A stretch of 64,000 nucleotides of DNA from CAYSLU01 sp964431965 (GTDB lineage Bacteria > Verrucomicrobiota > Kiritimatiellia > CAIKKV01 > CAYSLU01), in NCBI GenBank assembly GCA_964431965.1, contig CAYSLU010000009.1, positions 15,214-79,213 of the forward strand, written 5' to 3'. This document shows positions 16,075 to 24,926 of this stretch, one piece after another; the stretch's first letter is position 1; every line of letters begins with the position of its first letter. The notes beneath the pieces were generated by a model. The model saw only the letters and a list, made by a program, of their open reading frames with translations. It was not told the DNA's origin and ran no database searches. Both the position numbers and the translations under genes were made by a program.

Positions 16075-17901
16075 ATGCTCGCGACCGTATGCGCGCGTGG
16101 AACGGGCCGGGCGGGCGGGCTTCGGCCGGCATACTCGCTGGGCCTGGGGCTCGTGGCCGTGGCGCTCGGACTGCTCCTGGTGTCGCTCTGCGGGTATCCG
16201 ATCGCCGGCCCGGCGAAGCGGTCCGCCGCGCTGCTCCTGCTGGCCGTGGCGGGCGGATATGCGGCGTGCGCGGCCGAGCCGCGGGCGGCGGCGTGGATCG
16301 CGCGGATCCGCGGGGCGCGGATCGCATTCGCGATGGCCGTCGGCCTGCTGCTGGCCGCCTTTCTGACGGGCCAGAACGTCCATGCGCGGTGGTGGATGAT
16401 CGACGATCACGAGTTCGCCGCGTACACGGGCGAGGACGGCCGGCTTGCGCTGAGCGAAGTCCCTGCGACGCTGGTGGAGAAGACGGAGGTCGGAATGATC
16501 GGGGCGTCGCCCCGCTGCCGACCGGTCTACTTCATCCTCCGCCTGTTGGAGTGCGCCTGCTGGGGGATGCGGCCGGGCCTGTGGTACGCCGCGCGGGCGG
16601 CGATGCTCGGCCTGTCGATCGGCCTCCTTCTGCTGGTGGTGAGGCGGTGGGTCGGCTGGGTCGGGGGGATCGCGTTCGCGCTGTTCGTGCTGCTGCCGAA
16701 GTACTGGGTGGACGTTTGGACGCGGCTGGGCCCGTCTGAGCCGTACGCCGTCGTCGGCCTGGCTCTGTACGCCCTCGGCTTCTTCGGGGTCCGCGAGCGG
16801 GGCGGGAGCCCGCTTAGCGCCCGGTGGCGGTCTACGACCGCGGACTGGCTCCTGATGCTGGCCGGCGCGGTGATCGCGATCGGGGCCAAGGAGAACCTCA
16901 TCATCCTGGCGGCCCCCGTGGGCGCCGTGCTGGTGCGCTGCGCGCTGAGCAGCCCGCGCGACCGGGCGGGGATCGCCTTCTCGCTGGCCATGCTGGGCTG
17001 GACGGCCTTCATTGGCGGCATGATGGTGCGTGGGGTCTTCCATGCGGGCCATTTCTACAAGCAGAGCGTTCCGGCGATCGAGCGCGTCGCGCTGAGCCTC
17101 GCCTTCCTCCGGGACTGGCGGCTGGCCGTGCCAGCCCTCGCGCTGGCCGGGGGGCTGGCCTGCATCGCCGCGGTCTGCGCGGCACGGCGTCGCCGGGGCC
17201 TGGGCCGGCTGCGGCTGCCGGCGGCCCGGCTGGCCGTGCTGCTTGCGGGCTGCGCGGCGGTCTACGTGTCGCAGGTGCTTTTCTACGGACCGCTGTTCTT
17301 CCTGAGCGCGGACCCGCAGGGAATGCGCTACCGGTTCCCGGGCATGCTGGCGGCGCCCGTGGCCTTGCTGGGCGTTGCGCTCTTTGCGGGGCACCTGTTG
17401 CGGGCGGTAGGCGTGGGGCCCATCGTTCGGCGATACCTCGGACGGGGGCTGGCCGTCGGCCTGCTAGCGGCGGCGGCCGCCGCCGGCTTCGGCCCCCTCC
17501 GGTACTACTCTCGGAACAACGTCTGGCGCACGCGCGAGTACTCGGGCGCGGTCGACCGGATCGTCGAGGCATGCCGGCGCGAGCCGGGCCGCCCCGTGCT
17601 GTTCGAGAGCCACTCGGTGTACGACCTGGAGCCTGTTCACGCGACCGCGCGCTTCCTGCGCGGCTCCGGGGTTCACAACGTCTTGTACCTGCGGCTGATC
17701 CGCGACGGCGAGCAGGCCCGGGACGAGATGTGGCGCCAGGCCCAGGGCGAGCTCGAGGACGTGTCGCGGACGGGCGGCGCCTACTTCCAGCCGCTGGCCG
17801 GGCTGGGCGGGCCCGATGCGTTCGTGGTGGAGTTCTCGCCTCCGCCGTCCGGTGGGCGCGGCGCTTTGGCCCGCATCGTGTATCGGTATGACATGGAGTA
17901 G
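16075..17901 (+). CDS. Polytopic membrane glycosyltransferase, GT-C/PMT-like
   Basis: Integral membrane protein of 608 residues with about ten to twelve hydrophobic segments. A first extracytoplasmic loop contains WWMIDDHEF, matching the acidic D-x-x-E-type motif of GT-C enzymes that use polyprenyl-phosphate sugars. The soluble C-terminus from about residue 485 (NNVWRTREYSGAVDRIV) may be periplasmic. It directly follows the GtrB/DPM-like gene, a standard pairing in which one makes the lipid-linked sugar and the other transfers it. GGAGGA lies eight bases before ATG 16075; GTG 16072 is possible. Sequence similarity to named families is low, so the enzyme class is inferred. Confidence 0.7.
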   Translation: MLATVCARGTGRAGGLRPAYSLGLGLVAVALGLLLVSLCGYPIAGPAKRSAALLLLAVAGGYAACAAEPRAAAWIARIRGARIAFAMAVGLLLAAFLTGQNVHARWWMIDDHEFAAYTGEDGRLALSEVPATLVEKTEVGMIGASPRCRPVYFILRLLECACWGMRPGLWYAARAAMLGLSIGLLLLVVRRWVGWVGGIAFALFVLLPKYWVDVWTRLGPSEPYAVVGLALYALGFFGVRERGGSPLSARWRSTTADWLLMLAGAVIAIGAKENLIILAAPVGAVLVRCALSSPRDRAGIAFSLAMLGWTAFIGGMMVRGVFHAGHFYKQSVPAIERVALSLAFLRDWRLAVPALALAGGLACIAAVCAARRRRGLGRLRLPAARLAVLLAGCAAVYVSQVLFYGPLFFLSADPQGMRYRFPGMLAAPVALLGVALFAGHLLRAVGVGPIVRRYLGRGLAVGLLAAAAAAGFGPLRYYSRNNVWRTREYSGAVDRIVEACRREPGRPVLFESHSVYDLEPVHATARFLRGSGVHNVLYLRLIRDGEQARDEMWRQAQGELEDVSRTGGAYFQPLAGLGGPDAFVVEFSPPPSGGRGALARIVYRYDME

Positions 17902-17961
17902 TATGGTGAGGTCGGGTGAGACGCGGTTCGTCGATCCGGATCGAGAGGAGAGAGCCCGAAC

Positions 17962-18933
17962 ATGAAGGTTCTGGTTGTTGGCGGCGCGGGATACGTCGGC
18001 GGAGCGGTTACGGACATTCTGATGAACGCGGGACACGAGTTCCGGGTGTACGATGCGCTGCTCTACGAGGAGTCGTACCGCAAGCCGGTAACGTTCTTCT
18101 ATGGCGACATTCGCGACACCGGGCGGCTGCTCCCTCACATGAAGTGGGCGGACGCCGTGATCTGGCTGGCCGCGCTGGTGGGGGACGGGGCGTGCGCCCT
18201 CAATCCGGAGATCACGAAGTCGATCAATCAGGACGCGGTTCAGTGGCTGGCTCAGAATTTCGACGGGCGCATCGTATTCACCTCGACCTGCTCGGTCTAC
18301 GGGGCGCACGACAAAGTGCTGGACGAAGGCTCTCCGGTCGGCCCGCTGTCAGTGTATGCCAGCACCAAACTGGCTGCGGAGGCGCACTTGGCCGAGCGGA
18401 ACGCCATCATCTTCCGACTGGGCACCCTGTACGGGGTGAGTGACCTGTTCGCCAGGATCCGGCTGGATCTCGTGGTCAACACGCTGACGGTCCGGGCTCA
18501 TCGCCAGGGCAAGATCAGCGTGTTCGGCGGAGACCAGTTCCGGCCGCTGCTGCACGTGCGCGACGCCGCGCAGGCCTGTGTCGATAGCCTGGGGAGCACG
18601 CATCGGGGCCTGTTCAATCTCCACCGCCAGAATGTTCGAATTCAGGATCTGGCGTACCAGGTTCGCAATCACTTCCCCGACTTGGTGATCGAGCACACGC
18701 CGATGAAATTCCAGGATGCTCGAAACTACCGGGTGAACAGTGACAAAGCCCACGTCGCCTGGGGCTTTGTCCCCACCCGATCGATCGATGAGGGAGTCGA
18801 GCAGATCAAGGAACTCCTGGACGAGGGTCGGCTACGGGACGTCGACAACCCGCGGTACACGAATCACCTGTTTCTCTCGATGTTCAACACGCACCGGTAT
18901 TCACTCGAAGGAGGGTTCCATGAGCACAAGTAG
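17962..18933 (+). CDS. NAD-dependent epimerase/dehydratase
   Basis: Extended SDR of 323 residues. The cofactor motif is GGAGYVGG (7-14), the catalytic YASTK (132-136), with FTSTCSVYGAHD as the serine segment. FRPLLHVRDAA is the usual substrate-domain signature. AGGAGAGAG precedes ATG 17962. It is the first gene of a four-gene sugar-nucleotide cassette with a cupin isomerase, an RmlD-like reductase and WecB; the 3' end overlaps the cupin gene by 14 bases. It probably forms or reduces a 4-keto sugar, but the substrate is unknown. Confidence 0.88.
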   Translation: MKVLVVGGAGYVGGAVTDILMNAGHEFRVYDALLYEESYRKPVTFFYGDIRDTGRLLPHMKWADAVIWLAALVGDGACALNPEITKSINQDAVQWLAQNFDGRIVFTSTCSVYGAHDKVLDEGSPVGPLSVYASTKLAAEAHLAERNAIIFRLGTLYGVSDLFARIRLDLVVNTLTVRAHRQGKISVFGGDQFRPLLHVRDAAQACVDSLGSTHRGLFNLHRQNVRIQDLAYQVRNHFPDLVIEHTPMKFQDARNYRVNSDKAHVAWGFVPTRSIDEGVEQIKELLDEGRLRDVDNPRYTNHLFLSMFNTHRYSLEGGFHEHK

Positions 18934-19375
18934 CCCGGAGACGCCGAGGTTGTTTGAAGGCGGGTTGGCGGTGGACGACCGCGGCGAGGTCTCGTTTGTA
19001 AACGATTTTCGGTTTGACGGGGTGAAGCGCTTCTACCTCGTGGCGAACCATGGTGCGGGCTTCGTCCGGGCCTGGCACGGGCATCGGCGGGAGGCCAAGT
19101 ACGTGACGGTGGTTCAGGGCTCGGCCGTGGTGGCAGCCGTGGCAGTCGACGATTGGGTGTGCCCCTCGAAGACGTTGCACGTGCACCGGTATGTCCTGTC
19201 TGCTCGTCGGCCGGCGGTTCTCCACATCCCGGCCGGGTGCGCCAACGGGTTCATGTCGTTGACGGCCGATGCCCGCCTGATGTTCTTCTCCACGGCCACG
19301 GTCGAGGAGAGCCGGGGAGACGACATCCGATTTGATGCGCGGTATTGGGATGCGTGGCACGTCGAGGAGCGATGA
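18920..19375 (+). CDS. Cupin sugar-nucleotide isomerase/epimerase (RmlC/WxcM-like)
   Basis: Small cupin of 151 residues. The beta-barrel signature is seen in GFVRAWHGHRREAKYVTVV and in LHIPAGCANGFMSL, whose His, Gly and Pro positions match the dTDP-4-keto-6-deoxyhexose 3,5-epimerase and 3,4-ketoisomerase group. The conserved H-x-H (WHGH) and K(Y) residues are where these enzymes place their catalytic base. ATG 18920 has GAAGGAGGG upstream. Its place between two SDRs supports a role in epimerising or isomerising a 4-keto sugar. 3,5-epimerase and 3,4-ketoisomerase cannot be separated by eye. Confidence 0.8.
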   Translation: MSTSSPETPRLFEGGLAVDDRGEVSFVNDFRFDGVKRFYLVANHGAGFVRAWHGHRREAKYVTVVQGSAVVAAVAVDDWVCPSKTLHVHRYVLSARRPAVLHIPAGCANGFMSLTADARLMFFSTATVEESRGDDIRFDARYWDAWHVEER

Positions 19376-19424
19376 TCGCGTCCGGCGACATCGACCGCAG
19401 TCGGACAGCGAAGGAGCTTGAATC

Positions 19425-20354
19425 ATGAAAGTGGCCGTGTTGGGAGCGTCCGGCATGTTGGGCGCCATGGTGGCGGACGTGTTGACGCGCGAGAAGGACG
19501 TGGACGTCGTAGCCACCTTTAGGGACGACCGTTTGGCGCGCCGGGGGAGCCAACTGGTTCCGGCCCAGTGGCGCGTCCTCGACGCCGCTGCGTGCGGTGC
19601 CGAGGACTTGGCAGACGTCCTGCGTGGCTGTGAATGGGCGGTCAACGCGATCGGCGTGATCAAACCCTACATTCATGATGACAACGCGGCGGAGGTGGAG
19701 CGGGCGTTGCTGGTGAACGCTCTCTTCCCACACCGCTTGGCTCGCGCCGCCGAAGCGGTGGGGTGCCGGGTGCTGCAGATCGCGACGGACTGTGTGTACT
19801 CCGGAACCCGGGGCCAGTACACCGAGCGGGATCCGCACGACGCGCTGGATGTCTACGGCAAGACCAAGAGCCTAGGAGAGGTGTTCTTCGCCAACGTCGC
19901 TCACCTGCGGTGCTCGATCATTGGGCCTGAGCCCAAGGGGCACGTTTCCCTTCTGGACTGGTTTCGTAAGCAGCCTCCGGGAATCACGCTCAAGGGGTTC
20001 ACCAATCATTTGTGGAATGGGGTGACGACGCTCCACTTTGCGAAGCTGTGTGTCGGGATCATCCGGCATGGCCTCGTGCTACCCCATTCGCTGCATATTG
20101 TACCGGAGGGGGAGGTCAGCAAGTACGATCTGCTGCGTTGCTTTGCCTCCTCGTTCGCCCGAGGTGATCTGCAGATCAGTCCGTGCGAAGCATCGACAGT
20201 CGTCAACCGGACCCTGCGGAGCACCAACGACCAACTGAACCGCGAGGTGTGGCGCGCTGCAGGTTTCGCTGCGCCGCTCGCGATCCCCGCGATGATCGCT
20301 GACCTGGCTGCGGACTCCGGTTGCTTGCGAGTGAGTGAGGAAATCTGGAAATGA
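19425..20354 (+). CDS. RmlD-like SDR (dTDP-4-dehydrorhamnose reductase family)
   Basis: SDR of the sugar-nucleotide-reductase type, 309 residues. The cofactor motif is GASGMLG (7-13) and the catalytic YGKTK is at 144-148. QIATDCVYSG is a hallmark of RmlD-family and CapF N-terminal domains. GAAGGAG lies 8-9 bases before ATG 19425. With wecB directly downstream (ATGA overlap) and a separate cupin upstream, the set resembles the CapF-CapG pair of UDP-N-acetyl-fucosamine synthesis, with the CapF SDR and cupin halves on separate genes. That comparison is inference. Confidence 0.85.
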   Translation: MKVAVLGASGMLGAMVADVLTREKDVDVVATFRDDRLARRGSQLVPAQWRVLDAAACGAEDLADVLRGCEWAVNAIGVIKPYIHDDNAAEVERALLVNALFPHRLARAAEAVGCRVLQIATDCVYSGTRGQYTERDPHDALDVYGKTKSLGEVFFANVAHLRCSIIGPEPKGHVSLLDWFRKQPPGITLKGFTNHLWNGVTTLHFAKLCVGIIRHGLVLPHSLHIVPEGEVSKYDLLRCFASSFARGDLQISPCEASTVVNRTLRSTNDQLNREVWRAAGFAAPLAIPAMIADLAADSGCLRVSEEIWK

Positions 20355-21436
20355 AGGTCCTGACCATTCTCGGAACGCGGCCGGAGATCATCCGCCTGTG
20401 CCGCATCGCGGCAAAGCTCGACGGCCTTTGTGAGCATGTCGTCGTTCATACGGGACAGAACTACGATCCGAACCTGAATGACGTCTTCTTTGAGCAACTC
20501 GGGGTTCGGAGCCCAAACTACCACCTCGGCGCCACCGGTGGCTTCGGGGCGCAAGTCGGGACGATTCTGACGGGGCTGGAGCGCATCCTGACGTCCGAGC
20601 GGCCTGATCGCTTCCTCGTCCTGGGCGACACCAATAGCAGCGTCGGCGCGATGATGGCCAAGCGGATGGGAATCCCTGTCTACCACATGGAGGCCGGCAA
20701 CCGTTGCTACGACGATCGGGTCCCGGAGGAAGTGAATCGGCGGATCATTGACCACAGCAGCGACGTGCTGATGCCGTACACGGAGCGCAGCCGGCAGAAC
20801 CTGCTGCGCGAGGGGATACACGGTAGCCGCATCTATGTGACGGGTAACCCGATCTACGAGGTGATCCGGCACTACGATGACCGGACTCGCGCGTCCGATG
20901 TCCTGACGCGGCTCGGTTTGGCAGCTGGGCGGTTTTTCCTGGTGACGGCCCACCGAGCCGAGAACGTGGACATCGAGGAGCGGTTGGCCGGCATCGTGAC
21001 ATCCCTCCGCCGGCTTCAGCAGGCGTACGCGGTGCCGGTCATTGTCAGCACCCACCCGCGGACCCGGGCTCGTATGCAGGCGTTCGGCGTCCGGGGCGAC
21101 GACCCCGGCATCCGTTTCCTCGATCCGTTTGGATTCTTCGACTTCATAGCGCTCGAGCGGAGCGCGTTCTGCGTTCTCAGCGACAGCGGCACCGTACAGG
21201 AGGAGTGCGCCATTTTCGGCGTTCCGAACGTGACGCTCCGGGACGTGACCGAGCGCCCGGAAACGATCGAGTGCGGCAGCAACATCCTGAGCGGGGTCGA
21301 CCCCGACCGGATCGAGCGGTGTACACGGCTCGTGACGTCGCGGCCGCCCGCCTGGAAGGCACCGCCCGAGTATCTGGTTGAGAACGTCAGCGAAACGGTG
21401 GTGCGCCTTGTGTTGGGGTATCGGTGGGCGGAATGA
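20351..21436 (+). CDS. wecB: UDP-N-acetylglucosamine 2-epimerase (non-hydrolysing)
   Basis: Enzyme of 361 residues that interconverts UDP-GlcNAc and UDP-ManNAc, or the 6-deoxy equivalents in CapG. The whole length matches the WecB/MnaA family: ILGTRPEIIRL at the N-terminus, HTGQNYDPNLNDVFFEQL, VLGDTNSSVGA, HMEAGNRC, RVPEEVNRRIIDH, and TAHRAENVD (His about 201). The C-terminal SDSGTVQEECAIFGVP binds the UDP moiety. The start overlaps the previous stop (ATGA). It supplies an N-acetylated sugar for the glycan made by the locus. Confidence 0.93.
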   Translation: MKVLTILGTRPEIIRLCRIAAKLDGLCEHVVVHTGQNYDPNLNDVFFEQLGVRSPNYHLGATGGFGAQVGTILTGLERILTSERPDRFLVLGDTNSSVGAMMAKRMGIPVYHMEAGNRCYDDRVPEEVNRRIIDHSSDVLMPYTERSRQNLLREGIHGSRIYVTGNPIYEVIRHYDDRTRASDVLTRLGLAAGRFFLVTAHRAENVDIEERLAGIVTSLRRLQQAYAVPVIVSTHPRTRARMQAFGVRGDDPGIRFLDPFGFFDFIALERSAFCVLSDSGTVQEECAIFGVPNVTLRDVTERPETIECGSNILSGVDPDRIERCTRLVTSRPPAWKAPPEYLVENVSETVVRLVLGYRWAE

Positions 21437-22410
21437 AGGCTTTTCGATATCGCATCGCGGATGGGCTGGCGCGGCTGATCAGCCGCTTGCCGGACTATGT
21501 CTTGGCGCGCGTCGTCAAGCGCATGGCGGATACGGGACGGGGGACCGACGCTTGCCTGCGGTGGGGTGCGCTGCCGCTGCCGGTCCATTTCTACTCGCCG
21601 GTTCCCGACTTGGACGATCTGGCTCGCCGCCGCGTATGGGATCGGCGAAGCCCGCTGGCTGGGGTCGACTTTCGCCCCGAGGCGCAGGTGGAACTGCTCG
21701 GCCGGATCGGGCGGGCGCACGGCGGGGAGTGTGACTGGCCGGCCGGGTCGGCCGGCCAGCCCGACCGGTTCTTCACCGAGAACGGTTGCTTCAGCTTTGG
21801 GTGTGCGGCGAGCGCGCACGGGATACTGCGTCATTTCAAGCCGCGGCGTATCGTTGAGATCGGCTCGGGCAACTCGTCGCTTGTGATTGCGGAAGCGCTT
21901 CGCCGGAACGAGCAGGAGGGTGCGCCCCGGGCCGAGTACACGATCGTCGATCCGTATCCCGGCCCGGTTGTGAGGGGCGGGCTTCCGGGCGTGACGCGGC
22001 TGGTCGACGATCGCGTCGAGCAGGTCTCCCCGGATGCGTTCGGGGTGCTACGCGAGAACGACGTGCTCTTCATCGACTCGGGCCATACGGTGCGCATCGG
22101 CGGCGACGTGAACTGCCTGCTGCTCGACGTCCTCCCCACCCTGGCTCCGGGAGTGGTCGTGCACGTGCACGACGTCCACCTGCCGTACGAGTACCCGGAG
22201 AAGTACGCGCGCAACGCGGCGTTCCGGATGCTGTGGACCGAGGGCTACCTGCTGCAGGCGTTCCTGAGCCTCAACCGCGAGTACGAGGTGCTGCTGGCGA
22301 TGCAGTTCCTGCAGCAGGAGCACGCGGCGGCCTTCCAGGCGGCCTTCCCGCGCTACGATCCGGTGCGACACCGCTCGGTGAGCGCAGCGTTTTGGATTCG
22401 AAGAAAATGA
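21433..22410 (+). CDS. Class I SAM methyltransferase (Methyltransf_24-like)
   Basis: Methyltransferase-like protein of 325 residues. Motif I is IVEIGSGNSSLVIAEAL. Downstream VLFIDSGHTVRIGGDVN and VVHVHDVHLPYEYPEKY carry the acidic and His residues typical of family-24 enzymes. The N-terminal part contains HFYSPVPD, which recurs as HFYSPLPD in the gene at 33483, so the two are paralogues. ATG 21433 overlaps the wecB stop; GTG 21424 is an alternative start. The substrate is likely a sugar or glycan. Confidence 0.82.
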   Translation: MKAFRYRIADGLARLISRLPDYVLARVVKRMADTGRGTDACLRWGALPLPVHFYSPVPDLDDLARRRVWDRRSPLAGVDFRPEAQVELLGRIGRAHGGECDWPAGSAGQPDRFFTENGCFSFGCAASAHGILRHFKPRRIVEIGSGNSSLVIAEALRRNEQEGAPRAEYTIVDPYPGPVVRGGLPGVTRLVDDRVEQVSPDAFGVLRENDVLFIDSGHTVRIGGDVNCLLLDVLPTLAPGVVVHVHDVHLPYEYPEKYARNAAFRMLWTEGYLLQAFLSLNREYEVLLAMQFLQQEHAAAFQAAFPRYDPVRHRSVSAAFWIRRK

Positions 22411-22414
22411 AAGC

Positions 22415-23110
22415 ATGCCTTACATGAATGCCTCGTTCCTTCGCACGGCCAAGCACGCCCTGACTATCGCGGGGACGCACCTGTCTGATGCCCGAATCCG
22501 GCGGATGCAGACCATTTTGGATTGTCTGGCCGTGGGGCGTTGGATGGCCTCGCGCGGGTTCCGATTCCGCAACCGCGTCCAGAATCGGCAACAGGTCTGG
22601 GATGTCGTGCTTCGGCAAGTGGCCGATCGGCGGGTGCTCTACCTGGAGTTCGGTGTTGCGGGTGGCTCGAGCATGCGCTACTGGTCTCAGCACCTGAAGC
22701 ACCCCGGGGCCATGCTCCACGGATTCGACAGCTTCGAGGGGCTCCCGGCAGATGGAGGGCCTTGGAAGGAAGGGCAGTTCGACACTGCCGGGCAGGTGCC
22801 AGTGATCGACGATCCCCGAGTTCGTTTCTTCAAAGGGTGGTTTGACCAATCGCTGCCAGTGTACGCGATGCCCGATCACGACGTCCTTGTGATCAACATG
22901 GACTCTGATCTCTACACATCGACATGCTTCGTGCTCAATCACCTCCGACCGCATGTCACTCCCGGCACGTTCATCTATTTCGACGAGATGTGCTATCCGG
23001 AGCATGAACTGCGTGCGTTCGGCGAGTTCATCGACGAAGCACGGATGACGTTCGTGCCGGTGTGTGCGGATCAGACGATGACGTTCGTGTGTTTTCAGTG
23101 CGTGGGATAG
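22415..23110 (+). CDS. TylF/MycF-like SAM methyltransferase
   Basis: Methyltransferase of 231 residues similar to macrocin O-methyltransferases that methylate deoxysugars. YLEFGVAGGSSMRYW is the motif I region and LHGFDSFEGLP the second conserved block. INMDSDLYTSTCFVL and FIYFDEM give the metal-binding acidic residues of TylF-type enzymes. It lies four bases after the previous methyltransferase, so the two may methylate the same sugar at different hydroxyls. ATG 22424 is an alternative start. Confidence 0.85.
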   Translation: MPYMNASFLRTAKHALTIAGTHLSDARIRRMQTILDCLAVGRWMASRGFRFRNRVQNRQQVWDVVLRQVADRRVLYLEFGVAGGSSMRYWSQHLKHPGAMLHGFDSFEGLPADGGPWKEGQFDTAGQVPVIDDPRVRFFKGWFDQSLPVYAMPDHDVLVINMDSDLYTSTCFVLNHLRPHVTPGTFIYFDEMCYPEHELRAFGEFIDEARMTFVPVCADQTMTFVCFQCVG

Positions 23111-23253
23111 TCGCGCCATGAACAGCAGCTAGAAGAGGGGCCTCAATGACGGGCCTGTCTGGAGTAGCGGACGAATGCGCTTCGTGAGGCGATGCGGGGC
23201 GGACGGCGGCCGGGTGATCATGGCGCGTTCGCGAAGGAGCGTGGACGGAGAAC

Positions 23254-24216
23254 ATGAAAGCGTGGGACCTCACTCTGAACGCAGGTGCGGTGCTCCTCGT
23301 GTCCGCGGCGGACGAGCGCTACGCGATGCCGCTTGCTGTGATGCTGAAGTCCGCCGAACGGGGGCTGCGGCCGGGCGTCGAACTCCGCGCGCATGTCATC
23401 GATGGCGGGCTGCGGGCTGGGAGCCGCGCGCGGATCGCACGAACCCTCGATCCAGAGCGCACGACGTTGGAGTGGATTCGACCGGATCCGACGCGGCTGA
23501 GCGGCGTTCCTGTGTTCGGTCACGTCAGCCTGAGCACCTACTACCGGCTTCTGATCCCGGACCTGCTGCCCCCTGAGGCGGAGCGGGCTGTGTATGTCGA
23601 TGCAGACTGCATCGTGCTCGGCGACTTGGCGGAGCTGGGTGAACGGGACTTCGGCGGCTGCCCGCTGATGGCGGTGCCGGAGGGCGAGATGCGGGTGTCT
23701 TCACCCGACGGAATCCCGGCGTACCGGGAGCTCGGGCTTCCGCCCGACGCGCGCTGTCTCAACGGGGGGGTGCTGGTGCTCGACTTGGCGGCCTGGCGGC
23801 GGGCGGCCATATCCGGCCGGATCCTCGAGTACCTGCGGACGCACCGCGAGCGCGTGCGGTTCTGGGATCAGGACGGGCTGAACGCCGTGCTCGCCACGCG
23901 CTGGGTCGAGCTGGAGCGGCGCTGGAACTACCGGGTGGACTGCGCGTCGCCGTGCGCGCTCCCGGCCGCGGAGGCGTTGGCCGCGATCCGGCGCGACGCG
24001 GCGATCGTGCATTTCGCGTCGGCCACGAAGCCGTGGCACTACTTTGCCGACCATCCGGGTCGGCAGCTGTTCCTCGAGCATCTGCAGCGGACGGACTGGG
24101 CCGGGTGGAGCCCGCGACCGCCGCTGCGCGCGCTGCGCAACCCGCACTTCTGGGGAGCCCGTCTGCGCCGCGTGCCGCTGCTCGGCCGCCTCTGGGCGGC
24201 GGTCCGATCGCCTTGA
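23254..24216 (+). CDS. Family 8 glycosyltransferase (LgtC/GlcT-like)
   Basis: Retaining GT-A glycosyltransferase of 320 residues. STYYRLLIPDLLP followed by YVDADCIVLGDL holds the D-x-D metal site (Asp116, Asp118). CLNGGVLVLDLAAWR and WDQDGLNAVL are standard GT8 blocks, and HFASATKPW is the C-terminal His motif that binds the donor diphosphate. GGACGGAG lies close upstream of ATG 23254. The 143 bases before it show no other feature. LgtC-type enzymes transfer galactose or glucose; the sugar here is not known. Confidence 0.9.
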   Translation: MKAWDLTLNAGAVLLVSAADERYAMPLAVMLKSAERGLRPGVELRAHVIDGGLRAGSRARIARTLDPERTTLEWIRPDPTRLSGVPVFGHVSLSTYYRLLIPDLLPPEAERAVYVDADCIVLGDLAELGERDFGGCPLMAVPEGEMRVSSPDGIPAYRELGLPPDARCLNGGVLVLDLAAWRRAAISGRILEYLRTHRERVRFWDQDGLNAVLATRWVELERRWNYRVDCASPCALPAAEALAAIRRDAAIVHFASATKPWHYFADHPGRQLFLEHLQRTDWAGWSPRPPLRALRNPHFWGARLRRVPLLGRLWAAVRSP

Positions 24217-24251
24217 AGGATCGGCGGAGTATTCAACGCCGGGGGAAGGGG

Positions 24252-24287
24252 TCGACGAAGCTTGCGACAAAGCTCGCGACAAAGATT
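24252..24287 (+). repeat. Three imperfect 12-base tandem units
   Basis: Between the GT8 gene and the next methyltransferase the sequence reads TCGACGAAGCTT, GCGACAAAGCTC, GCGACAAAGATT, three 12-base units differing at a few positions. The unit is a multiple of three and the frame of the next gene stays open through it, but the likely ATG start is downstream at 24314. Function unknown. Confidence 0.6.
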
Positions 24288-24313
24288 CTGGGGAAGGATG
24301 GAGCTCGTTGAAG

Positions 24314-24925
24314 ATGAATGCACGTGAGCTACTGCGTCGGGGTCTGCGTGCCTGTGGGCTTGAGGTGCTGCGGTACGCACCAGGCAAGCGGCGGCTGTAT
24401 TACGGGGAGCGGATGCTGCTGTCGCGGCAGGGGGAGCTGACGCTGGAGGAGTCTCGGTTCCTGGGCGAACTGGTTCGCGGGCTTCAGACACCGGGGCCGA
24501 TCGTGGAGGTCGGATCCCTGTTTGGCTCATCCACACGGATCCTGGCGCTCTTCGCCTCCGTTGGCCGGTCGATCGTTGCGGTCGACAACTTTACCTGGAA
24601 CCCCTTGGGCATTTCGCCGGCTGAGCATTTTCTCGCCACCCGATTGGCTCTGGATGAGGCGATACAAAAGTATGGTCTCCAGTTGCTGCGCATCGACAAG
24701 AACGAATTCTACCGAACGTACGAGGGGCCTCGACCGTCCCTCGTTTTTGTCGATGCGGGGCATTCCTACGAGGAGACGCGGAAGGACATCGTGTGGGCGC
24801 GCGGCGCCGGCGCCGAGCTGGTGTGCGGGCACGACTACAACGAGCGGGACTGGCCGGGCGTGGTTCACGCGGTCAAGGAGTTCGGGGGACCGCGGCGGCT
24901 GGTCGGGACGCTCTGGGCTCTCTGA
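24314..24925 (+). CDS. Class I SAM methyltransferase (family 24-like)
   Basis: Short methyltransferase of 203 residues. Motif I is IVEVGSLFGSSTRILALF; SIVAVDNFTW gives the acidic ribose-binding position. LVFVDAGHSYEETRKDIVWA and VCGHDYNERDW are the metal/substrate region of family-24 enzymes. ATG 24314 follows GGAG at a slightly long distance; TTG at 24308 is also possible. Length is short for the family but all core strands appear present. It precedes a glycosyltransferase by one base. Confidence 0.8.
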   Translation: MNARELLRRGLRACGLEVLRYAPGKRRLYYGERMLLSRQGELTLEESRFLGELVRGLQTPGPIVEVGSLFGSSTRILALFASVGRSIVAVDNFTWNPLGISPAEHFLATRLALDEAIQKYGLQLLRIDKNEFYRTYEGPRPSLVFVDAGHSYEETRKDIVWARGAGAELVCGHDYNERDWPGVVHAVKEFGGPRRLVGTLWAL

Positions 24926-24926
24926 C

